A stretch of 64,000 nucleotides of DNA from the NCBI RefSeq assembly GCF_000411155.1, contig NZ_KE150266.1, positions 620,001 through 684,000 of the forward strand. Direction: 5' to 3'. Below the pieces are notes generated by a model, which had not been told where the DNA came from, ran no database searches, and saw only the letters and a list, made by a program, of their open reading frames with translations. Shown piece after piece: positions 36,693 through 45,644 of this stretch. Within the stretch, counting starts at the first letter, position 1. Each line of letters opens with the position of its first letter. A program made the position numbers and the translations under genes. Source of the stretch: Gleimia europaea ACS-120-V-Col10b. Its GTDB lineage: Bacteria > Actinomycetota > Actinomycetes > Actinomycetales > Actinomycetaceae.

Positions 36693-38588
36693 GTGAAGAA
36701 AGTAGTCGGATTACTTGCGGTTACAGCGCTTGCACTTAGCGCGTGTGCACCGAGTACAACGAGTGACGGTGGGAATGATGATTCCGTTAACGTCACGTTC
36801 CTCGGCACTTCCGATATTCATGGCCGCTATATGCCTTGGGACTACAGCCTGGACGAGGAAAACACCTCCGGAAGCTTGGCCCAAATCGCTACCGCAGTAA
36901 AGGAAGTGAGGGAATCTGAGGACAACGTTGTTCTCGTAGATGCGGGCGACTTCATTCAAGATAATTCCAGCGAACTATTCCAGGACATGAACCCACACCC
37001 AGGCGTGAGCGTTATGAACGACCTCAACTATGACGTGTGGGCAATCGGTAACCACGAGTTCGATTAAGGGATGGAAAAGCTCGACAAAATTACAGAACAG
37101 TTTAAGGGCGCGGTGCTAGGCGGCAACCTTTACACCGACGCTGGCGAGCAGTACTGGCCGGCCACCACCGTCATTGAACGCAGCGGTATCAAGATTGGTG
37201 TTGTAGGCCTAACCACGCCCATGGTTTACGAATTTAAGCAAGAGACCGACACCTTTGACGGGCTGAAATTCCAAGACACCATTGAGGAAGCGCAAAAAGC
37301 GATCGATTCTCTTGGTGATGTCGATGCCGTGGTTGGCGTGTTCCACATGGGTGCCGAGAATGAAAACAACATCCCTGACACTGGTGCAGCTGACATTGTT
37401 GAGAAGGTTCCTGGCTTTGACGTTGTGTTCGCTGGACATATGCACAAAGAGGAAAACGAAAAGATTAACGACACCCTCGTGATCGAACCCGGCAAGTACG
37501 CGCAGTTCGTGTCGCGCGTTGACCTCTCTTTCACCAAGGATGGAGACAGGTGGAAGCTAACTAACACCACTGGCGAAAACATTCCAATCAAGGACTACGC
37601 ATCTGATCCGAAGGCAGAAGAACTTCTGGCCGGAGGGCACAAGATTGCTCGCGATGACGCCAACATTGTTGTCGGAAAACTTGAGGGCATGCCGTTTACC
37701 CCTGGCAACAAGATAGAGGCAATCCCGCAGCACCAAATCGAAGAAACACCACTGACCGTGTTCATCAACGAGGTCATGATGCACTACTCCAACGGTGCTG
37801 ACGTGGTTGTTCACTCCATCGACAACGACCATGCTGGTCTTCCAGTTGGCGAAATCAAGAAGAAGGATTTGGCAACTAACTACCGTTACGCCGGCGGTGA
37901 AGTAACTGTTTACGAAATGACGGGTCAGGACCTCAAAGACTACATGGAGTGGTCCGCTGAGTTCTTCAACCAGTCTCGTGAAGGTGATGTAACGATCTCG
38001 TTTGACAAGGATCGCCGTAACTCGAAGTACTCCACTCATGACATTTTCGCTGGAGTCACCTACGAGTACGATATTTCTCGCCCTGCGGGAGACAGGGGCA
38101 CGACTTTGAACTGGCCAGACGGCAACCCCGTGGGTATGGGCGACAAGGTTAAGGTGGGCATGAACTCCTACCGCCTCAACCAACTCATTTCAGATGACGG
38201 CCCGCTGGCAGGACGTGACATTAAGAAGATTTATTCCACCCAGCAAGAGTCCGCGTTCGGCGAGGTAGAAGGACGCATCCGCAATCTCGCTGCACGCTAC
38301 CTACAAGAGATCGGTGGAACGTACACCGGTCACCTGAACGGCACGTGGAAGATCGTTGGAGTCCCAGAGACGCCGCAGTACGTTGTGGATCTCGTCAACG
38401 CTGAAGTGATCTCAACCGGCGAGGCAGAAAACGGCCGCTCAAACATCGAATCTGTAAACGTAAATGACCCGGTTACTAGCGCGATGGTTACGGAAGTGGC
38501 GAAACGTGCAAACGTTGATCCAGCACAGATTGGCGAGGTCAAAACCACTGGTGACCTCTACATGAAGGTCGCCGAACTCATGAAGTGA
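36693..38588 (+). pseudogene. Lipoprotein 5'-nucleotidase / 2',3'-cyclic phosphodiesterase interrupted by a stop codon
   Basis: The start is GTG 36693 after AAAGGAG. The signal peptide ends in lipobox 'LSAC', followed by the metallophosphatase motifs 'SDIHGRYM', 'DAGDF' and 'GNHEFD'. A TAA at 37065-37067 falls exactly where the family has Tyr (GNHEFD-Y-G). The frame then continues unbroken from GGG 37068 to 38588 with 'FAGHMHKEE' and the C-terminal nucleotidase domain ('NYRYAGGEVTVYEMTGQDLK'). A single T/C-to-A change would explain it. The upstream piece is 124 aa, and the downstream piece (ATG 37071, 505 aa) would lack export and metal sites. It is probably inactive unless the stop is read through. 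Confidence 0.85.
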
Positions 38589-38605
38589 GTTTTGGGATCT
38601 GACCA

Positions 38606-38662
38606 AAAGCGCCACCGGGCACGAACCACACTCGCGGCCGTAGCGCCCGGTGGCGCTTTGCA
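38606..38662 (+). terminator. Terminator with perfect 15-bp stem
   Basis: AAAGCGCCACCGGGC (38606-38620) and GCCCGGTGGCGCTTT (38645-38659) are a perfect inverted repeat around a 24-nt loop. It lies 18 bases after the nucleotidase pseudogene. Confidence 0.75.
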
Positions 38663-39378
38663 CGCTTAAATAAATCAACCTTAATTTAGCAAGGGTTACA
38701 GGCGAGGAGGGAATGAACAGGATCGTTATAGGTTTATCCTTGAGAAATGTTTGAAGTGACTCAAGATTTCTTCCATTTAAGTAGGTGAGGAAATCTGGAT
38801 CACAGTGCATGTCGGGGCGCGCCAGGCCGTCCGGGTTCTCAATAACATGGTGAGAAAGTGCCGAGTCAACGGCCACGTTCATCTAGGTAAGCTCATCACC
38901 CACACATATAGTTCTTACGCGCATGTTGTTATCAGGGCAGTGAAATAAGCGAACCTACTTCCAAAAATATTTCACCTGTGGTGTCGCGGTACAGCCCGGT
39001 ATAGCGCAGACGCATACCTCGCACAAAACCTCGAGCTCTCACCGAACGAAGCGAAGTTAGGCTTTAACGTACAAGTAAGAAAGTAAGCCCGAACGTGCAA
39101 TCATGTTTGATCAGTATTCTTCATAGGATTTTGACGAGGAGATTGATAAATGAATGCTCTTAGTTTGACGCGGCATATGGTTATTCCGATTGATGCCGCA
39201 TAGCAGACCACACAATAGGCCGCATAGCAGACCACACAATAGAGGGTGAAAGCGTTGAACACGAGGTAGAGTGCAGGTGCCCTCGAACGTTCTAGTGCAC
39301 CACACCTATGGCTGTGAAAGGATTCATCCTGGTTCACCCGTTATTGTCGTCTATCATGGGAGTAGAAGGAGGGGCATT
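38663..39378. other. Long intergenic stretch with gene debris
   Basis: This region of more than 700 bp holds no gene I can support. A minus-strand frame from ATG 38882 (beginning NVAVDSALSHHVIENPDGLA) looks protein-like for about 70 residues but then continues antisense into the nucleotidase gene, so it may be a remnant. A perfect 24-bp tandem repeat lies at 39195-39242. The last 130 bp should contain the promoter of the toxin-antitoxin pair. Confidence 0.5.
39195..39242. repeat. Perfect 24-bp tandem direct repeat, two units
   Basis: The unit GCCGCATAGCAGACCACACA followed by ATAG occurs at 39195-39218 and 39219-39242 with no mismatch. It is about 135 bp upstream of the Panacea antitoxin start. 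It could be a repressor-binding array, an iteron-like remnant or a replication-slippage duplication. Confidence 0.85.
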
Positions 39379-39969
39379 ATGGTAAGCGTATTTGATATTG
39401 CTTCAGAGTTTATGGATCGCGCAGGCGGCAAGATTGAGGCCGTTAAACTCGAAAAGCTATGTTTTTATACTTTTGGCTGGTACGCGCATCTTACTGGCGA
39501 ACCGCTTTTTAGCGAACAGCTGTACGCTATGAAGTACGGCCCGGTTGTTGGCCAGCTCCTCAGCGCACACGCTGGACATAGGGTTGTTGATCAGGACATG
39601 CTTGCTCGCCAGTTCCGGGCATGGGATACCACTCGTCAAGAGCTCACTGGGTATGTTGAGAGAATTATTGACAGCGTGTGGGACACTTACGGCGAGCGTG
39701 ATGCGTTTGATCTTGCCGAGTACTCTCACGGTGAGGGCGTGTGGCAAGAAGCTTGGGATCGCAAGCCCGAGGACAGTAAGAGAGCCGACCTGCCTCAAGA
39801 TGAACTGATATCGTATTTTCTTGCACGCAAGCCTGTTGCGGGTGAGGTGCAGGATCTACCTCCCGCTATGCTCACGTACGCTAGCCAGGAGGTTCTTGAG
39901 GCGTCTGAGAGAGCTTCTTCTGTTCACGTGCCGTTCATAGAGGCGATCAGGAAACAGCGTTCGGCATGA
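39379..39969 (+). CDS. Panacea-domain (DUF4065/SocA-like) antitoxin
   Basis: A 196-aa protein of the DUF4065/Panacea family, which act as antitoxins for many unrelated toxins. Family hallmarks are 'KLEKLCFYTFGWYAHLTGEP', with the conserved KL-x-KLxY/F...W pattern, and 'MKYGPVV'. The start ATG 39379 has AAGGAGGGG upstream. Its stop overlaps the start of the GNAT gene (ATGA), the usual antitoxin-first order. It should neutralise the downstream acetyltransferase toxin by direct binding; autoregulation is possible but not visible. Confidence 0.88.
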   Translation: MVSVFDIASEFMDRAGGKIEAVKLEKLCFYTFGWYAHLTGEPLFSEQLYAMKYGPVVGQLLSAHAGHRVVDQDMLARQFRAWDTTRQELTGYVERIIDSVWDTYGERDAFDLAEYSHGEGVWQEAWDRKPEDSKRADLPQDELISYFLARKPVAGEVQDLPPAMLTYASQEVLEASERASSVHVPFIEAIRKQRSA

Positions 39970-40553
39970 ATGCGGAGAGACTTGAAGAGTTTCTCGCCAA
40001 GCGCAAACTTGTTCTGCGCCAATTGAATCAGGATCATCTCGTTGATTGGTTCGACTGTGGGCGAGATCCGAAAATGAACGAGTGGTTTTCCGGGCATGCT
40101 CGTAAGTGGCAGGATGAGAATCTATGCCGAGTGTGGATTCTGTCCAGTATCTATTCGCCCGGAGAACCAAGCGGATTCTTCACTCTATCCGCTCACCAGG
40201 TAACGCCTGAATCGGTTCCTAAATCTCAACGCGCACATATTACTAGCAACAAGGCGTGGGTGAATAATCTTCACGCTGCCTTCCCTGCAACTCTTTTGGG
40301 CAAGTTCGCACTCGCGGAGGATTACCAGGGACGCGGGTTAGGAGAAATTTTGATGTTGTGCGCCTATGTGCAGCACATGCAGGCGGCTATCCATTTGGGT
40401 TCCAAGTTCCTTGTACTCGATGTTCAGCACGATTCCTTGGCCGAGTATTATGCAGACCGTTTCGGGTTCTTACAAACATCTGGCATTTCCGGGCACGGTC
40501 GCATGATCAAGTCAACTAAAACTATTGAAGACGAACTAGAACAAGTATTCTAA
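39966..40553 (+). CDS. GNAT-family acetyltransferase, probable toxin
   Basis: A 195-aa GNAT enzyme with the acetyl-CoA binding motif 'LAEDYQGRGLGEILM' (Q-x2-G-x-G at 121-126) and the downstream 'AEYYADRFGF', as in TacT/AtaT-type toxins that acetylate aminoacyl-tRNA. It overlaps the Panacea antitoxin by four bases. The N-terminal part 'LNQDHLVDWFDCGRDPKMNE' resembles the substrate-side segment of toxin GNATs. Toxin function and tRNA target are inferred from family resemblance and partner. Confidence 0.82.
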   Translation: MNAERLEEFLAKRKLVLRQLNQDHLVDWFDCGRDPKMNEWFSGHARKWQDENLCRVWILSSIYSPGEPSGFFTLSAHQVTPESVPKSQRAHITSNKAWVNNLHAAFPATLLGKFALAEDYQGRGLGEILMLCAYVQHMQAAIHLGSKFLVLDVQHDSLAEYYADRFGFLQTSGISGHGRMIKSTKTIEDELEQVF

Positions 40554-40833
40554 GCCGTAATCTTTTTGCCCCCGACTCTCTTGCGATTCTTCACCTCAAC
40601 ATCCGTATGGTGACCTGCTCCCCAGCTTTGCCATCAACCCTAAAAATTATTCGCATCTGGAGTTCTCGCCGTCACACCCTCAACCAGGCGTCCCACACTA
40701 TTGTGGACAAAAGTCGCGCCGACCGTGCTTAAAACTATCTGTTAACCTTTTGGGTAGATACTCATCACCACAGTCGCAAGAATCATAATGTCACACATGG
40801 GCTGCATCATTCTTACTTTTGAAAGGTTATTAA

Positions 40834-41751
40834 ATGTCTCAGCCGGCTCCCACGGAACGAGAAGAACTACAAAAGTGGCTTGAGCAGCTACGCGATTTGC
40901 TAGTGAATTTGAGAGGCTTATACTTGAGCCAAAAGCAAGTCCTTGCAAGCGCCAAGCCTCAGAAAGCTTTGCGGCACCTACTGACGTTAAGAACGTTAAC
41001 TGTCCTACTGGCATTCTGCGTGTTCCTAACCCCTGCCGCTATAACTGTAGTTAGGATGCCTACAGTACTCCCTGTCCTGACCTTCATTTTAGTATTTATT
41101 TTCGCGATACCATTTCTTGCTATTACATTCATTTCATGGGTCTTCAAGATTGGTACCTACAAGAAAGGAGTCTCCTTAGCGCAAGCACACTCTAGGCGGA
41201 TTTGGGTGCTTCTGATCGCCCTCATAGGGGCAAATCTAATCCTCTATACTCTTTTTTTTCTTAAAGCTGATAGTCTCCCGTTTGCACCAATAATCCTGCT
41301 TTCGTTCGGATATGGAGCTGCTGCTGGATTGATAATGTGGTTGTCGTGCAATCTTGCGATATTGGCATACAACGCACTTGCAAAGCGGGTAAATTTGCAT
41401 CGTGCTAAACGAAACGTACCCATCGAAGAAAAAGCACTCACAATTGCGAAACAGATGAATCCTTACGCACAAAAGCTTGTAGATTATTACGGAGATTCGT
41501 TCCCACAAACCTATCTTGACGAGATGGTGGTTGATCGCCTAGCGTATCTAGTCAGCAGTTTCCGGGCTAACACACTTACCGATGCACTCAACCTCTACGA
41601 AGAAGAGCAACACCGCCTAAGACTCGAACAAAATCAGCATTTCATGATGCTTCAACAGCAACAAATCCAACGAAACCAATCAATCAATGCGGCAATCAAC
41701 ACCGGGTTACATCTCTACAATATCGCTCAGGTCAGTATGCTACGTCGCTAG
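40834..41751 (+). CDS. Membrane protein of unknown function
   Basis: A 305-aa protein, unrecognised. A charged cytoplasmic N-terminus is followed by four membrane helices (about residues 52-70, 75-105, 130-150 and 155-185), a soluble region with 'AQKLVDYYGDSFPQTYLDEM', and a Gln-rich coiled tail ('HFMMLQQQQIQRNQS'). The start ATG has GAAAGG seven bases upstream. It lies alone after the toxin-antitoxin pair; its codon use and the AT-richness of the gap before it differ from core genes. It may belong to the accessory block, but no function can be given. Confidence 0.7.
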   Translation: MSQPAPTEREELQKWLEQLRDLLVNLRGLYLSQKQVLASAKPQKALRHLLTLRTLTVLLAFCVFLTPAAITVVRMPTVLPVLTFILVFIFAIPFLAITFISWVFKIGTYKKGVSLAQAHSRRIWVLLIALIGANLILYTLFFLKADSLPFAPIILLSFGYGAAAGLIMWLSCNLAILAYNALAKRVNLHRAKRNVPIEEKALTIAKQMNPYAQKLVDYYGDSFPQTYLDEMVVDRLAYLVSSFRANTLTDALNLYEEEQHRLRLEQNQHFMMLQQQQIQRNQSINAAINTGLHLYNIAQVSMLRR

Positions 41752-42027
41752 AACTCAACTGTCCCGCAATCATCAACTGGCAGGGGCTAACAGGAAACAG
41801 TAGATTCTCGCTCACAGTGAGCTCCTTAAAAATCGCGCGTCCACCAAACTTTTGTTTGGCGGCGGATCTTCCCTCGGGGGCACCGTGTGCGATACGCAGT
41901 TGCCAGCCAACCAGCCGAGGGGCTTCACGTTGGTCTTCTTGATCCACCCACAGCATACCCCAAACTGCACCCCTGTAAAGACACAACTGTTAGGCTTGAG
42001 CGAAGCTCTTACACAAGTGAGGTCGAA

Positions 42028-42966
42028 ATGGATCAGCAACAATTTGATGGCCTAGTAAAGCTCTTTGAAGAAGCCAAAGATGGCTCTGGGAACCCACTAC
42101 AAATGCAGTATTTGCTGGTCAAACAGGGCAGCAACGAATACTTCCACGCCTTCGCCGGACACACTGGGCCGTCAGACATTCGGTCGATCTCCAAGACCGT
42201 CCTCGCCCTCGTTCTTGGAACCGTCATCGAATCACGCGATGACTTAACTGAAGACACGCCGGTGTGGCCGGTGCTCAAAAACCTATGCGAAGTCAAAGAC
42301 CCGGAAAACCTGGAAAAGTGGCAGCACATAAAAATAAAACACTTGATGAACCACACCATTGGTTTTGACCGCATCCTGATGATGCGCGGCGACATTCAAA
42401 ACATGGACCCGGCGGGCTACATTAACTACATCGTTAACGAACCAATCGTGCACGAGGCGGGAACTTACTACCTGTATTCAAACGCGGGCTTCTACCTCAT
42501 GTCTATCTACCTGCAAGAGTTCCTTGGCGAGGACCTAGAAGCATACATCCGGCGCGCCCTATTCGATCCGCTTGGGATCACCGATTACAGGTGGGAGCGC
42601 TACGGCAAATACCTGGCCGGCGCGACCAGGCTCTGGCTACTGCCCCACGACATGCTGAAGATTGGCGAGCTATTGCTTGAAGGCGGCCAGGGCATTGTGA
42701 GCCCGCAGTGGATTGAACGCATGAAACAGTTCACCGCTTTTACACCTGGTGTGGACACGCCCACCAACCCGTACTTCCGCCGCTACGCCTACGGTTCCAG
42801 CCTGTGGCTCTCCAACCGGGGCAACATCTTCTTTGGCCACGGAACCGCCGGGCAAACCCTTGCGATCATTCCCGAACGCCACGCCGTTATAGTCACCACC
42901 GCAACTCAAAAAGACGTGAAGCGTCTCGAGGAACTCGTAGACAAGGCCGTGGAGCTACTCTACTAG
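42028..42966 (+). CDS. Beta-lactamase-family serine hydrolase
   Basis: A 312-aa class C/PBP4*-like serine hydrolase. The nucleophile motif S-x-x-K is SISK at 53-56, the second motif Y-x-N is YSN at 150-152, and 'HGTAGQTLAI' provides the third motif (HxG type). No signal peptide is seen, so it is probably cytoplasmic and may be an esterase or peptidase, not a resistance enzyme. ATG 42028 has GAGG upstream; a longer frame to 41887 lacks a ribosome site. It ends just before a strong terminator. Confidence 0.88.
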   Translation: MDQQQFDGLVKLFEEAKDGSGNPLQMQYLLVKQGSNEYFHAFAGHTGPSDIRSISKTVLALVLGTVIESRDDLTEDTPVWPVLKNLCEVKDPENLEKWQHIKIKHLMNHTIGFDRILMMRGDIQNMDPAGYINYIVNEPIVHEAGTYYLYSNAGFYLMSIYLQEFLGEDLEAYIRRALFDPLGITDYRWERYGKYLAGATRLWLLPHDMLKIGELLLEGGQGIVSPQWIERMKQFTAFTPGVDTPTNPYFRRYAYGSSLWLSNRGNIFFGHGTAGQTLAIIPERHAVIVTTATQKDVKRLEELVDKAVELLY

Positions 42967-42996
42967 CAGCCGCGCATCCTCGTCCGAACCAATTTA

Positions 42997-43045
42997 AGTC
43001 GTGGGGTGTTGCTCTAACACAAGAGCAACACCCCACGACTATTTT
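42997..43045 (+). terminator. Strong terminator between convergent genes
   Basis: A perfect 19-bp stem (AGTCGTGGGGTGTTGCTCT and its complement) has a six-base loop and is followed by ATTTTCT. It separates the serine hydrolase gene from the convergent FGGY kinase gene. Confidence 0.93.
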
Positions 43046-43094
43046 CTAGCCATCAGCCTGTTTTCATGTACGGCATCCAGACCCGAATAGCGCC

Positions 43095-44675
43095 CTAGTT
43101 AGCGGCCGGGTTATCAGCCATTCGGGCGTTCACGTCTGTGAGGTCATTGTAAACATCCGCATTTGCCCAGGCGAGGAATGCCTTTTTGAATACCTCGTAG
43201 TACTCGTTGTAGACAGCATGGCTCTCTTCGTTCGGGTAGATGAACCCGCGCGTGTGCACCATGTTGTCAACCGCCACATCAACGCAGGGCAGTGCTCCCG
43301 CGCCAACACCGCCAAGAATCGCAGCACCAAGCGCAGCACATTCAGAGACAATCAGGCGCTCCACCGGGCGACCATAAATGTCGGCTTGCACCTGGCTCCA
43401 GAACACCGAACTCGCGCCGCCACCCGACAGGCGAATCGTCTCGAACGGCTCACCCATCGCGTTTTCCATCGCCTCCACGCTCATGCGTAGCTCGTAAGCC
43501 ACACCCTCGAGCACGGCGCGCGCCGCGTGTGCTCGAGTATGGATCTGCGTAATGCCCAGCATCCCGCCTCGCGCATTGTCATGGAAGTACGGGTTGGCCT
43601 GCGAGTTGAAGAACGGGAAGAAAATCAACCCGTGCGAGCCCACCGGCGCCTTCGCCGCCTCAAGCGTGATGAGGTCATACGGACTCAAATCAAGCTCAGC
43701 AGCCGCTCTTACCTCTGGCTGGCCGTAGGTGTCACGCCACCAGCGTAAGACCGCTCCCGCGGCGTGCGCAGTGCCCTCCATGTCCCAACGACCCGGGATC
43801 GAATGAGCTCCAAATGACACGCCACTTTGCAAGTTCGCAGCCATGTCCGGAGCCTGGTCAAGCTGGGCAACCATGACAGCCGCCGTGCCGAGTGACAACT
43901 CTGCCAGTCCCTGCCTGTTCACGCCTGACCCTACAGCAGCACACTGCTGGTCACCGCCACCCGGTGAGAGCACCGTGCCCTTCGCGAAACCGGTCTGTTC
44001 ACTGGCTTGCGCGCTGACCTCGCCGATCGGACGAAGCTCGTGCAACAGCGGCGGCATAATTTCTAGGTCGAGTCCCGCACGGTCAAACAGCTCGGACGAA
44101 TACTCCAGGGTTTGAATATCAAACATGCCGTTATAGTTGAGCGCAGACGGATTTGCAAACAGCTCCGTTGCGCCAAGCTTGTGCAAAATCCACTCTTGCC
44201 CGTTAACTATCTTCCAGGTCTTGCTGTAGACCTGCGGCCAATTCTCTTTCAACCACATGAGTTTCGGGTAGACCCACAGGCTGGAGATGTTCAAGCCGGA
44301 AATCTCGTAGTAGCCTTCCTCTCCGAACTCTTCTTTCATCCAGCGAGTCTGCTTGCCCGAGCGCCCATCAGACCACACGATCGCGTCGCTGAGCGGATTC
44401 CATTCCTCATCGATCGGAATGAATGAGCCGCGCTGTGACGACACTCCAATTGAAACAATGTCTTTTACATCGCCCGGAAACGAAGCCGTTGCCTTCCTCG
44501 CGGCATGACAAATACCGTCCCAAAGCTCGTGCATATCCTGATCCACCCAGCCTGGGTGAGGATGCTTGGTGCGATATTCCTTGTAACCACTGCTAATAAT
44601 ATTGCCGGCATCATCGAAAATGATGACGCTCGCGCCCGTGGTTCCTGCGTCGATACCGGCGAAATACTTGCTCAT
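43095..44675 (-). CDS. FGGY-family carbohydrate kinase A
   Basis: A 526-aa kinase of the xylulokinase/glycerol kinase fold. The N-terminal phosphate loop 'GIDAGTTGASVIIFD', 'GVSSQRGSFIPID' and 'IVWSDGRSGKQT' form the substrate site, and 'SLGTAAVMVA' and 'RLSGGGASSVFWSQVQADIYG' the ATP site. It would phosphorylate a sugar or polyol. It lies downstream of a flavodoxin-like gene and opposite kinase B, sharing the central promoter region. Substrate specificity cannot be assigned; the protein is not a clear GlpK or XylB. Confidence 0.85.
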   Translation of the reverse strand: MSKYFAGIDAGTTGASVIIFDDAGNIISSGYKEYRTKHPHPGWVDQDMHELWDGICHAARKATASFPGDVKDIVSIGVSSQRGSFIPIDEEWNPLSDAIVWSDGRSGKQTRWMKEEFGEEGYYEISGLNISSLWVYPKLMWLKENWPQVYSKTWKIVNGQEWILHKLGATELFANPSALNYNGMFDIQTLEYSSELFDRAGLDLEIMPPLLHELRPIGEVSAQASEQTGFAKGTVLSPGGGDQQCAAVGSGVNRQGLAELSLGTAAVMVAQLDQAPDMAANLQSGVSFGAHSIPGRWDMEGTAHAAGAVLRWWRDTYGQPEVRAAAELDLSPYDLITLEAAKAPVGSHGLIFFPFFNSQANPYFHDNARGGMLGITQIHTRAHAARAVLEGVAYELRMSVEAMENAMGEPFETIRLSGGGASSVFWSQVQADIYGRPVERLIVSECAALGAAILGGVGAGALPCVDVAVDNMVHTRGFIYPNEESHAVYNEYYEVFKKAFLAWANADVYNDLTDVNARMADNPAAN

Positions 44676-44805
44676 GTTTTCACACGCCTTTCGTCGTTGA
44701 CCACGCCTTTGTGGCCGTGCCCCTCACCATACGGGAACGCCAAGGAGTTTTGGCGCTTTCTCAACGAAATGAGAATCCGGCGCCTTTCAATGCAAGCGGG
44801 CGCAT

Positions 44806-45417
44806 CTAGCCCAGCCTGTTCAAGCGGTTTTTAAGGACTGCTTGCGCGCACTCAACCAGAGGTGCGATCGAGTCACGGTTAGTGTGATCGTAACCCTCAG
44901 CAATATGGTCGGCCACGGCTACAGCCCACTCGCCCCGGTCGCGGTACTTCTGCACGCGCTTCGCAAACACCTTAAGCAGGGCCTTTTCACCTGCGGGTAG
45001 GCCCTCGTAACGGACTCCGCCCTCGAAATAAAAGAATGGGAACTCGCCCTTGGCTAACTCATTCTTAGTGAACGTGCGAGCGGCGCACTTCCAATCTCGG
45101 TCCGGATGCTGCGGCGTGCCACCGTTTGCCCACACGATCACGCGCCCTTGATTCAGAATTCCGGCATCTTTTGCCATCTTGCGGAACTTTTTGAAACCAC
45201 GGATGATCGCCATGCGCACGCCCGCGCCGTAAACCACTAGGTCATATGACGCGAGGTTAATGCGACCACTCTTCACGCCCTCTACCACCTCTGATAACGG
45301 GCGAAGATCAGCCTTTAGGTCTTCCGCGATCCAAGTACCATAAGTCTTTGAAAACCCAGTAACCGTGTTGTAAATGACCAAAACTCGAGGCGCGTTTTTA
45401 AGTTCGTCTGCCATCAT
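44806..45417 (-). CDS. Flavodoxin-domain protein
   Basis: A 203-aa protein with a flavodoxin fold: the FMN phosphate loop is 'YNTVTGFSKTYG' near residues 17-28, and 'DLVVYGAGVRMAIIRGF' follows. It resembles the HemG/flavodoxin group. I place the start at ATG 45415-45417 because AAAGG is well spaced from it; a start at 45423 overlaps the ribosome site. It could pass electrons to, or act as an oxidoreductase in, the sugar pathway of its neighbours, but nothing shows this directly. Confidence 0.8.
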   Translation of the reverse strand: MMADELKNAPRVLVIYNTVTGFSKTYGTWIAEDLKADLRPLSEVVEGVKSGRINLASYDLVVYGAGVRMAIIRGFKKFRKMAKDAGILNQGRVIVWANGGTPQHPDRDWKCAARTFTKNELAKGEFPFFYFEGGVRYEGLPAGEKALLKVFAKRVQKYRDRGEWAVAVADHIAEGYDHTNRDSIAPLVECAQAVLKNRLNRLG

Positions 45418-45644
45418 TCTCATCCTTTTCTTGTGAACCGCATAAGAATATACACGGCAACGACACCGACTTTTCGTTGAAATACAGCGTTTTTTACGAC
45501 AACCATGTCAGAAAAGCGAAACTCGAAGGACAGACTCCCAATAACCACTTTCATATTTCTTGTGAGTTTTCGCAGAATTAGTGTTGATTTTTGTGAATCG
45601 AATGGATAATCTGGTCATGCATTCAACGAAGAATGGAGATTCTA
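45418..45644. promoter_or_regulatory. Divergent control region of the kinase locus
   Basis: This gap separates the leftward flavodoxin/kinase A genes from the rightward kinase B/dehydrogenase genes. Arms AGCGAAACTC (45516-45525) and GAGTTTTCGC (45564-45573) form an imperfect inverted repeat that could bind the DeoR-type regulator at 48388-49167. GATAAT at 45605-45610 is a possible -10 for kinase B. These sites are guesses. Confidence 0.35.

Noticed and set aside
37065..37067. Selenocysteine or programmed recoding at the nucleotidase stop
   Set aside because: The codon is TAA, not TGA, and the family has Tyr at this position, so a plain nonsense mutation is simpler.
37557..38183. Long minus-strand open frame of 208 codons
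   Set aside because: It is wholly antisense to the conserved nucleotidase domain and has no ribosome site or recognisable motifs.
38439..38882. Minus-strand 147-aa frame with a protein-like N-terminal half
   Set aside because: Its second half runs antisense through the nucleotidase gene and terminator, there is no ribosome site, and no family is recognised. At most it is a remnant.
39101..39337. Minus-strand frame with repeated CVVCYAAY peptide
   Set aside because: The peptide repeat is just the translation of the 24-bp DNA repeat, and there is no start signal or family.
35172..43045. Integrated element bounded by a duplicated tmRNA 3' end
   Set aside because: No integrase and no second copy of the tmRNA 3' sequence were seen in the window, so an element boundary cannot be claimed.
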